DNA from: Planctomycetaceae bacterium
Lineage (GTDB): Bacteria > Planctomycetota > Planctomycetia > Pirellulales > Pirellulaceae
Length of the DNA stretch: 6,047 nucleotides
Assembly: GCA_012965455.1 (NCBI GenBank)
Contig: DTSG01000009.1
Coordinates: 1 to 6,047, forward strand
Reading direction: 5' to 3'
The first letter of the stretch is position 1. Each line of letters opens with the position of its first letter. The notes beneath the pieces were generated by a model. That model was not told where the DNA came from and did no database searches. It was given only the letters and a program-made list of their open reading frames with translations. Of this stretch, positions 1 through 5,598 are shown piece by piece. The position numbers were made by a program, and so were the translations under genes.

Positions 1-674
1 CTTGAATACGTTGGAGCGGTACAGCCTTCGACGTAGTGGATCTCCGCCCCCTCGTCAACAATGATCAACGTTCGTTCAAACTGACCCATGTTCTCCGCGT
101 TGATACGGAAATATGCTTGCAGTGGAAATTCAATTTTCACGCCTGGTGGGATGTAAATAAACGACCCACCGGACCATACCGCTGAATTCAAGGCCGCAAA
201 TTTATTGTCCAAGGACGGAATAATCGTGCCAAAATATTCTCGCAGCAATTCCGGATGTTCCTTGAGTGCCGTATCCGTGTCGGTAAAGATAACCCCCAGA
301 TTATCAAGATCTTCTGACACGCTGCCGTAAATAACTTCGCTATCAAATTGAGCTTTTACGCCCGCTAGATATTCTCGTTCCGCTTGGGGAATTCCTAGAC
401 GCTCAAACGTCTCTTTGATATTCTCGGGCACTTCATCCCAAGTCTTGCCTTGGCCTTCGGTTGGCTTGAGATAGTAATAGATATCCTGAAAATCAATATC
501 TATATCGCCGCCCCATTCCGGCATCGGTTTGCTCTCAAAAATTTCCAACGCTTCCAGGCGGAAATCAAGCATCCACTGAGGTTCCTCTTTCATCTCAGAA
601 ATCTGCCGAACAATGCCAGCATTAATCCCTTTTTCAACCTTAAAAACCGCCTCGTTTTCGGTGATGAAAAACAG
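1..674 (-). CDS. sufB: Fe-S cluster assembly scaffold SufB, N-terminal half (3' end off the left edge)
   Basis: SufB is the core of the cytoplasmic SufBCD scaffold that assembles [Fe-S] clusters from SufS-derived sulfur. My translation of the minus strand gives about 224 residues before the window edge, roughly half of the usual ~465-480. Family blocks seen in order are KGINAGIVRQISEMKEEPQW, MLDFRLEALEIF, WDEVPENIK, YLAGVKAQFDSEVIYG, NKFAALNSAVWSGGSFIYIP, QAYFRINAENMGQFERT and VDEGAEIHYVEGCTAP. The catalytic C-terminal part lies outside the window. The start is uncertain. The first in-frame ATG (593) would remove about 25-40 residues whose sequence still looks like SufB. The frame is open upstream to 743. 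I set the start at CTG 674 because AGAGGA (688-683) lies 8 nt before it; TTG 704 is an alternative. Either start overlaps the end of nuoB. It is probably co-transcribed with nuoB and sufR. The family call is firm and the start is not. Confidence 0.93.
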   Translation of the reverse strand, partial: MFFITENEAVFKVEKGINAGIVRQISEMKEEPQWMLDFRLEALEIFESKPMPEWGGDIDIDFQDIYYYLKPTEGQGKTWDEVPENIKETFERLGIPQAEREYLAGVKAQFDSEVIYGSVSEDLDNLGVIFTDTDTALKEHPELLREYFGTIIPSLDNKFAALNSAVWSGGSFIYIPPGVKIEFPLQAYFRINAENMGQFERTLIIVDEGAEIHYVEGCTAPTYS

Positions 675-1281
675 GTTCGCGTTCCTCTTCTGGAGTAACA
701 ACAAAACCGCTGTGATGAGGCAATGGCAACTCGTCTGGTGTTTTTATTCCACGATGAGCAAATTTTGAACTTGCACCCGTGCCTTCTTTCTTCGTGATTT
801 TGTGGCTGCGAATCTTATCTTGAACACGCATTAAACCTTCAAGCAGAGCTTCTGGACGAGGCGGACAGCCTGGAATATAGACATCAACGGGAACGACTAA
901 ATCCACACCTTTGACAACATGGTATCCCCACTTAAAGTATGGGCCACCACCAATGGTACAAGCTCCCATGGCAATCACATATTTGGGATCAGGCATCATG
1001 TTGTAGAGACGGCGTACGCGGCTTGCCATTTTATAAGTTACCGTGCCTGCCACGATCATGAGATCCGCTTGACGCGGTGTAGCTCGAAACGCACCCGCTC
1101 CAAAACGGTCCATATCATAGCGACTCGCACCGGCAGCCATCATTTCAATCGCACAACATGCTAAACCGAAAGTCATTGGCCAGATGCTCGACTGGCGAGC
1201 CCAGTTGATTGACTGTTCCACAGTCGTGACAATTACGTTTTCTTCAAAACGTCCTTCAATCCATGGCATTGGTTGGTTCAT
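640..1281 (-). CDS. nuoB: NADH-quinone oxidoreductase subunit B (complex I NuoB, N2 cluster subunit)
   Basis: This is the 20-kDa/PSST-type subunit of respiratory complex I, which carries the terminal [4Fe-4S] cluster N2 that passes electrons to quinone at the membrane interface. The 213 residues contain all four family cluster ligands: the tandem Cys42-Cys43 in FGLACCAIEMM, Cys108 in GACTIGGG, and Cys139 in YIPGCPPRPEALLEGL. The SRYDMDRFG and FRATPRQADLMIVAGTVT blocks are also intact, so it looks functional. The tail after the last Cys is about 74 residues, charged and His-rich, and poorly conserved by eye. The start at 1281 has an AGGG (1292-1289) 7 nt upstream; Met5 is an alternative. Its usual partners nuoA and nuoC are not adjacent. 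It lies 75 nt after sufR and its end overlaps the sufB reading frame. Placement in a suf cluster rather than a nuo operon is the odd feature. Confidence 0.95.
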   Translation of the reverse strand: MNQPMPWIEGRFEENVIVTTVEQSINWARQSSIWPMTFGLACCAIEMMAAGASRYDMDRFGAGAFRATPRQADLMIVAGTVTYKMASRVRRLYNMMPDPKYVIAMGACTIGGGPYFKWGYHVVKGVDLVVPVDVYIPGCPPRPEALLEGLMRVQDKIRSHKITKKEGTGASSKFAHRGIKTPDELPLPHHSGFVVTPEEEREPVFHHRKRGGF

Positions 1282-1330
1282 ACGGCTACCCTAATGTCTC
1301 TCTTAAAAAATCTTGCTCTCTAATGGATGT

Positions 1331-1352
1331 CATTGTTTCATCTTTGACAATG
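1331..1352. repeat. Short perfect inverted repeat between sufR and nuoB
   Basis: CATTGT (1331-1336) and ACAATG (1347-1352) form a perfect 6-bp inverted repeat around a 10-nt centre, just after the sufR stop. On the minus-strand transcript it could fold weakly. A run of six T (plus-strand A, 1305-1310) follows only about 20 nt later, so it is not a convincing intrinsic terminator. It could be a minor processing hairpin, an operator or chance. Confidence 0.25.
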
Positions 1353-1356
1353 GTTA

Positions 1357-2013
1357 TCATTCCACTGGTTCAATTTGCATCACCATTTTGTTAGCGTCTG
1401 GTTCACTTACTTGAAACGTACAGTCGCAATCACCATCGAGTCGACACTCAGTCAATTGCAATGTCTCACCAATCATTTCTGAAAATAATAGACGCTCCAT
1501 ACTGCAAACACTGCGATCTTGCTCCGCGAGCTCAGGGTAGGGGCAAACCTCTACGCTGATTTGTGGAACTCCATCAGTGGTGTTTATTTTTACCGGAATT
1601 CGGCGTTCTGAGAATAGGACTGCCAGTGAATTCATTCGCTCAGTGACCGATTTTCCTTGGATTTTTCCCGCATACAATTGGGCCATTCTTCCAGAAACTC
1701 GCTGCAATAATCCCCGCTTCATCTCTGCATCGTCGATCGCTCGAATTTCCTGCCACAATGCAATCGCTAGATCCGCAAAGTTTTCTCCACTTCGACGACG
1801 GCCTTTTGTCGTTAGTGAGTAACAATGTCGAGGCCGGCCACGCAATGTCTCCATCCGCTCTCGATGAATATCGCCTTCTTCAAGTAGTCGATTCAATCGC
1901 TGGCGAACCGCTGTTCCCGTTACGCCTAAGCACTCTGAAAGCTCAGTAACTGTCATACCACCGCCTTTGCGCAGAATATCAAGGACAGTAATGTCGGAAT
2001 CTAAAAATGGCAT
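1357..2013 (-). CDS. sufR: SufR-type winged-helix Fe-S-sensing transcriptional regulator
   Basis: In cyanobacteria and actinobacteria, SufR is a [4Fe-4S]-binding repressor of the suf operon; loss of its cluster derepresses Fe-S assembly. Numbering here is from an upstream ATG at 2019. Residues 12-60 form a helix-turn-helix (MTVTELSECLGVTGTAVRQR) and the wing is GRPRHCYSLTTKGR (61-74). The C-terminal sensor holds Cys159, Cys172 and Cys200 in CPYPELAEQDRSVC and LDGDCDCTF. The 13- and 28-residue spacings match the three-Cys cluster site I recall for SufR. Cys192 and Cys198 are extra. Two ATGs occur: 2019, only 2 nt after the GGAGG core, and 2013, 8 nt after it. I prefer 2013, giving 218 residues. 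It is the first gene of the minus-strand block leading to nuoB and sufB, and is probably autoregulated. A generic DeoR/ArsR-like regulator is the alternative, but the Cys pattern and the neighbouring sufB argue for SufR. Confidence 0.88.
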   Translation of the reverse strand: MPFLDSDITVLDILRKGGGMTVTELSECLGVTGTAVRQRLNRLLEEGDIHRERMETLRGRPRHCYSLTTKGRRRSGENFADLAIALWQEIRAIDDAEMKRGLLQRVSGRMAQLYAGKIQGKSVTERMNSLAVLFSERRIPVKINTTDGVPQISVEVCPYPELAEQDRSVCSMERLLFSEMIGETLQLTECRLDGDCDCTFQVSEPDANKMVMQIEPVE

Positions 2014-2020
2014 CTTCATT

Positions 2021-2028
2021 ACCTCCTT
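2021..2028 (-). promoter_or_regulatory. Strong Shine-Dalgarno of sufR that decides its start
   Basis: The minus strand reads AAGGAGGT, a full anti-16S match. From the GGAGG core (2026-2022) there are only 2 nt to the ATG at 2019 but 8 nt to the ATG at 2013. The second ATG is therefore the likelier initiation codon. This is the strongest ribosome binding site in the window; those of nuoB, dus and the symporter are weaker. Confidence 0.75.
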
Positions 2029-2045
2029 ATCTGAACTAACAATTG

Positions 2046-2058
2046 TGACGTTTAGTCA
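2046..2058. promoter_or_regulatory. TGAC-N5-GTCA palindrome in the sufR leader, possible operator
   Basis: A perfect 4+4 bp inverted repeat with a 5-nt centre lies about 20 nt before the sufR ribosome binding site, next to an ACAATTGT palindrome (2039-2046). Its position would suit autoregulation by the winged-helix protein. It does not match the cyanobacterial CAAC-N6-GTTG SufR site that I recall, and a half-site of 4 bp is easily found by chance. Confidence 0.25.
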
Positions 2059-2130
2059 TGCTGTGTTGGGGTTGTTATTTGCTCGGAACGCTATCAACAT
2101 TACTTAATTATCTCCTCTTTTAACCTCTAT

Positions 2131-2157
2131 AGTATACCGATTCCTGATTTTTTACAA
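2131..2157 (-). promoter_or_regulatory. Candidate sigma-70-like promoter for sufR-nuoB-sufB
   Basis: On the minus strand TTGTAA (2157-2152) precedes TATACT (2136-2131) by 15 nt. The overlapping TACTAT (2134-2129) would give the preferred 17-nt spacing. Both boxes match the consensus at several positions, and the transcript would have a leader of about 100 nt. The match is only fair, and planctomycete promoters are poorly defined, so this is a suggestion based on position and sequence. Confidence 0.35.
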
Positions 2158-2229
2158 CATTAGGTTTGAAAAAGATTTAACCTTTATTGTTCACCAATAC
2201 AAGGCTACTACCACAGTATTGCAATAGGT

Positions 2230-2235
2230 TATAAT
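2230..2235 (+). promoter_or_regulatory. Possible -10 box of the symporter gene
   Basis: A perfect TATAAT lies 78 nt before the symporter start on the plus strand. No recognisable -35 box sits 16-18 nt upstream, and the bases before it are not an extended -10 TGN. It could act with an activator or be a chance match in AT-rich DNA. Confidence 0.25.
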
Positions 2236-2313
2236 CAATGACTTAATTCAAGGCATTTTTGTTTGGCTTTGCCACCTTTTCACTACGTTTTTCCTCAGTA
2301 GGTCACCTCTTCA

Positions 2314-4506
2314 ATGCACCGTTTTCGATCAAATAATACAAAGCAATTTGTCTTTTGGGCTTTGTTACTTTCAACCGGCCTGTGGACTGCTGTGACGTGG
2401 GGTCAAAACACCGCAGAGCCAGCAAATGAAAATGTTCCAACAACGGTTACCCAAAACAGTGGATCAGGTAGTGCCGACGATAATACAACTGCCAGTACTA
2501 TCCTCATTACCCCAGCAGAGGAGGAGGCAGATTTTTCCATTTCCGAGTTCAGCGACAAGGTATTCGGCGCTGCTGTCGATGGGATTGGAAAAGTCCTGTT
2601 CTTTCGCGTCTTCTCTACCGACGTTGAAACCGTTGAATTCAAAGAAGTGGAATACTTCTATCGCACCGCAGGATCTGCCACAACCGATTTTGATAAACTG
2701 ACCTCCGGCGATTTTCCTCCGCAAGCCGAAACGACCATCCGCGCAGGACTGCTGGCCGGACAATACAACGAAACCAAAATTACTGACGGAACGTTGACCG
2801 ATTCAACCGACAGCACTTTATCCCTTGAAGTTGAATATGTTTCGCTCACTGTCAAGTCGCAGAAATACGAATGGGATAACAAACTTGATTTGTTCGTCGC
2901 GTCTAAATCTAACCTTCAGCAAGTCGATACGACGGACAGGATGACACGTGATGAAGTTAATCAAGCACTGCTTGCCGGTAATCTCGTCGTCGACGACCAA
3001 GGAAACCATATTGTAATTGTTACGCGTGGCATGCCCTTTGTAGTTCTCTGGCTAGCCTGCGGTGCCGTGTTTTTTACGATCTTCATGAAGGGCTTTAATA
3101 TTTGGGGAGTTCGTCATGCCATTCAAGTAGTACGCGGCACATACGACAATCCGGACGAGGCGGGCGAAGTTACACATATGCAAGCATTGTCCTCGGCGTT
3201 GTCGGCAACCGTTGGCTTGGGGAACATTGCCGGCGTCACGATCGCCATGTCCATGGGTGGCCCGGGAGCATTCTTCTGGATGCTCGCTTGTGGTTTCTTC
3301 GGTATGACCAGTAAATTCGTCGAATGCACACTCGGACAAAAATACCGCAAAATCAAGCCAGACGGATCGGTGATCGGTGGTCCGATGGCCTACTTGCCGG
3401 ACGGTCTCCGTCAAATCGGCCTCGGCCCCCTTGGAGTTGTGCTCGGGTTCTTGTTCACCGTGATGTGCATTATGGGAAGTTTTGGTGGGGGAAACATGTT
3501 CCAATCCAATCAAGCCGGTTCACAACTTCTTACAATCTATCACGCCGCTGAAGTGGAGCAGATCGCCTTATTAAACGAACAAATAAAGACCGCAAACGAG
3601 GCACAGGATACCGAAACAGTCACCAAACTCGGTAATGAAAAGCAGGCTTTAAGCACCGATATCGAATCTTCCGCTAAGACATTCAAAGCCATTTACGGAC
3701 TTCTCATGGCGGTTCTTGTTGGCGTCGTCATCATCGGAGGAATTAAGAGTATTGGTAGCGTCGCGGAAAAGATCGTCCCGACGATGTGTTTCATTTACGT
3801 GGTCGCTTGCTTATTCGTCATCCTCAGTCATCTGACAGAATTACCCGCCCTCATCAGTTTGATTTTTACCGAAGCCTTCAACCCCGATGCCTTTGGCGGT
3901 GGAATGGTCGGCGTATTGATCATTGGCGTGCAGCGTGCCGCATTTTCAAATGAAGCTGGCGTCGGCAGTGCTGCCATTGTCCATAGTGCCGCAAAAACTA
4001 GCGAACCAATTCGTGAAGGAACCGTCGCCCTACTCGAACCCTTTATCGACACCATTGTTGTCTGCTCGATGACTGCGCTTGTCATTTTAATTACCGGAGC
4101 GTGGAATAACGCCGCGTGGCTTGACGAAGGTCTCGCCGGAACCGCATTGACGAGCAGGGCTTTCGCTTCGGAAATCAGTTGGTTCCCCTATGTCCTAACT
4201 CTGGCCGTCGTACTGTTTGCCTACTCCACTATGATTTCATGGAGTTACTACGGTGAGCGGTGTTGGGAAACTTTGTTCGGTTCAAGCAAAGTTAGCGTAT
4301 ACACTTATAAACTGTTATTTGTCTTAGCTGTATTTGTCGGAGCAACCGCCCAACTCGGTACCGTATTAGACTTCTCCGACATGATGATCCTCTGCATGGC
4401 ATTCCCTAACATCCTCGGGCTCGTGCTCTTGTCGCCCGGTGTGCGCCGCGATCTTATGGACTATTGGAAGCGTTTCAAAAATGACGAATTTACAAAGTAT
4501 CATTAA
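2314..4506 (+). CDS. Alanine/glycine:cation symporter (AGCS family) with extra N-terminal exported domain
   Basis: AGCS proteins import alanine or glycine with Na+ or H+ across the inner membrane. Family blocks seen are GEVTHMQALSSALSATVGLG plus NIAG (285-306), the signature GGPGAFFWM (315-323), GGPMAYLPDGL (355-365), GGGNMFQSNQ (391-400), IGGIKSIGSVAEKIVP (474-489) and QRAAFSNEAGVGSAAIVHSA (540-559). About ten hydrophobic helices run to the C-terminus. The protein is 730 residues against a usual 450-500. Three additions explain this: a signal-like N-terminus (residues 1-31, hydrophobic 11-29), a Ser/Thr-rich acidic linker plus a hydrophilic domain (about 101-237), and a charged helical insert (about 405-457). 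Substrate cannot be told from sequence. A weak AGTAGGT (2297-2303) lies 10 nt before the ATG. It is divergent from sufR and overlaps dus at its end by 4 nt. The family call is strong. Confidence 0.93.
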   Translation: MHRFRSNNTKQFVFWALLLSTGLWTAVTWGQNTAEPANENVPTTVTQNSGSGSADDNTTASTILITPAEEEADFSISEFSDKVFGAAVDGIGKVLFFRVFSTDVETVEFKEVEYFYRTAGSATTDFDKLTSGDFPPQAETTIRAGLLAGQYNETKITDGTLTDSTDSTLSLEVEYVSLTVKSQKYEWDNKLDLFVASKSNLQQVDTTDRMTRDEVNQALLAGNLVVDDQGNHIVIVTRGMPFVVLWLACGAVFFTIFMKGFNIWGVRHAIQVVRGTYDNPDEAGEVTHMQALSSALSATVGLGNIAGVTIAMSMGGPGAFFWMLACGFFGMTSKFVECTLGQKYRKIKPDGSVIGGPMAYLPDGLRQIGLGPLGVVLGFLFTVMCIMGSFGGGNMFQSNQAGSQLLTIYHAAEVEQIALLNEQIKTANEAQDTETVTKLGNEKQALSTDIESSAKTFKAIYGLLMAVLVGVVIIGGIKSIGSVAEKIVPTMCFIYVVACLFVILSHLTELPALISLIFTEAFNPDAFGGGMVGVLIIGVQRAAFSNEAGVGSAAIVHSAAKTSEPIREGTVALLEPFIDTIVVCSMTALVILITGAWNNAAWLDEGLAGTALTSRAFASEISWFPYVLTLAVVLFAYSTMISWSYYGERCWETLFGSSKVSVYTYKLLFVLAVFVGATAQLGTVLDFSDMMILCMAFPNILGLVLLSPGVRRDLMDYWKRFKNDEFTKYH

Positions 4507-5528
4507 CTCTGTCCACTGGTCGTCGCTTCCCCGCGAGGAAAGTACTCCTCAATCACTCGATAAAACTCAGCGGCAGTTTCCATCTTGGCTGCATGCTTTC
4601 TGAAATGTCTCGCGCCAGGCTTACCAACCGCATAGCAACAGGCATATTTTCGCATCAGCAACGTACCCCGCGTCTCACCAAAACGTTCACAAACCAAATC
4701 ATAATGCCTTAACATGATTTGTTTTTGCTGTGACAACGACGGTTCCTCGGGTATGCTCCGCCCCTCAAGCGCTGCGGCACATTGAGCAAACAACCACGGC
4801 CGCCCCAACGAGGCTCGAGCGATCATCACGCCATCGACGTCATACTGCTGAAATGCTGCCAATACCTTTTCGGGGGAATCTAGATCACCGTTACCAATAA
4901 GCGGAATATGCTTAAGGTACGGCTTGATTTCTGAGATGCGATCCCAATCGGCCTCTCCCCGAAACATATCTTGAGCGGTTCGCCCATGGACGGTCAGAGC
5001 CGCGGCACCAGCGCCTTCTACGACTTGCGCGATATCGATGAAGTTCATTTGATCGCGCGTACAGCCAAGACGAATCTTAGCGGTAACTGGTGTCGGAGCA
5101 CACGCTTGTACGACAGTCTCTATGATCCTGCCAACTCGATCTGGATCACTCAATAGATAGGATCCGCTTTCCGCCCGCTCTGTTACTTTACGAACTGGGC
5201 AGCCGAAATTGATATCGACAATGCTAACATTATATTCCTGCGACAGACGTCGACCTACAAGGGCCATCGCCGCTGGGTCATTGTCCCAGATCTGCACCGC
5301 CAACGGCCGAGATTCCTCCTTAACACCCCACAACCGAGCAGGATGCTCGGCTTTGTGCTGTTCCATCCAAACAAAGCCACGCGCGTGAACCATTTCCGTC
5401 GCTTGCAATCCGACTCCGCCGAATTCACGTACAACTTGGCGAAACGCATAATTCGTGAAACCTGCCATCGGCGCCTGCAACAACGGCGGATCGATTAAAC
5501 AATCACCGATAGAGAATGCTGTAGGCAT
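4503..5528 (-). CDS. dus: tRNA-dihydrouridine synthase (DusB/NifR3-like)
   Basis: Dus enzymes use FMN and NADPH to reduce specific uridines to dihydrouridine in tRNA in the cytoplasm. The 341 residues show a TIM-barrel start LLQAPMAGFTNYAFR (16-30), the catalytic Cys110 in DINFGCP, Lys151 in KIRLG, the active-site His181 in HGRT, GNGD (212-215) and the FMN-phosphate loop IARASLGRPWLF (236-247). A C-terminal helical tRNA-binding part includes MRKYACCY (292-299). After the catalytic Cys the usual KVxxxGAGxxLL is replaced by KVTERAESGSYLL, one residue longer. The start has AGGAT (5539-5535) 6 nt upstream. The gene is convergent with the symporter. Which uridine it modifies is not visible; the DusA/B/C assignment is left open, with DusB the best fit. 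Confidence 0.93.
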   Translation of the reverse strand: MPTAFSIGDCLIDPPLLQAPMAGFTNYAFRQVVREFGGVGLQATEMVHARGFVWMEQHKAEHPARLWGVKEESRPLAVQIWDNDPAAMALVGRRLSQEYNVSIVDINFGCPVRKVTERAESGSYLLSDPDRVGRIIETVVQACAPTPVTAKIRLGCTRDQMNFIDIAQVVEGAGAAALTVHGRTAQDMFRGEADWDRISEIKPYLKHIPLIGNGDLDSPEKVLAAFQQYDVDGVMIARASLGRPWLFAQCAAALEGRSIPEEPSLSQQKQIMLRHYDLVCERFGETRGTLLMRKYACCYAVGKPGARHFRKHAAKMETAAEFYRVIEEYFPRGEATTSGQS

Positions 5529-5598
5529 TACGAGATCCTAGACACAGTTTGCGGATAAATGAAAGACAATTAACCTTATCTGATTCTAGCAACCCCTA
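5529..5598. other. Short spacer between the lipoprotein gene and dus
   Basis: Seventy bases with the dus ribosome binding site (AGGAT at 5539-5535). I see no T-run after a hairpin and no convincing promoter pair. Read-through from the lipoprotein gene into dus is therefore possible. Confidence 0.5.

Larger units (their letters stand above)
2020..2313. other. Divergent intergenic region between sufR and the symporter gene
   Basis: About 290 AT-rich bases without a credible gene separate two divergent transcription units. The region holds the sufR ribosome binding site, a candidate minus-strand promoter near 2131-2157, a TATAAT on the plus strand at 2230-2235, a TGAC-N5-GTCA palindrome at 2046-2058, two copies of CAACATTA (2096-2103 and 2155-2162), and four alternating AACCT/AGGTT half-sites. 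I saw no riboswitch, small RNA or strong hairpin, although a leader RNA could not be excluded by eye. Confidence 0.6.

Noticed and set aside
450..698. An 82-residue plus-strand open frame opposite sufB and the end of nuoB
   Set aside because: It is a shadow of sufB/nuoB coding on the other strand; the encoded peptide resembles no family I know, while the minus strand carries clear SufB and NuoB motifs.
1344..1349. TTGACA on the plus strand in the sufR-nuoB spacer, considered as a promoter -35 box
   Set aside because: No -10-like box lies 15-19 nt downstream, and it would transcribe antisense to sufR.
2252..2280. GGCA...TGCC pairing followed by CTTTT upstream of the symporter, considered as a leader terminator or riboswitch
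   Set aside because: Only 4 bp pair, across a long loop, and no known riboswitch core is visible.
3052..3513. A 153-residue minus-strand open frame inside the symporter gene
   Set aside because: It is antisense to conserved AGCS motifs, and its His/Glu/Thr-rich composition is typical of a reverse-strand shadow.
4535..4550. GAGGA/TCCTC hairpin about 30 nt after the symporter stop, considered as a terminator
   Set aside because: The stem is only 5 bp, no T-run follows, and it lies within the dus coding sequence.
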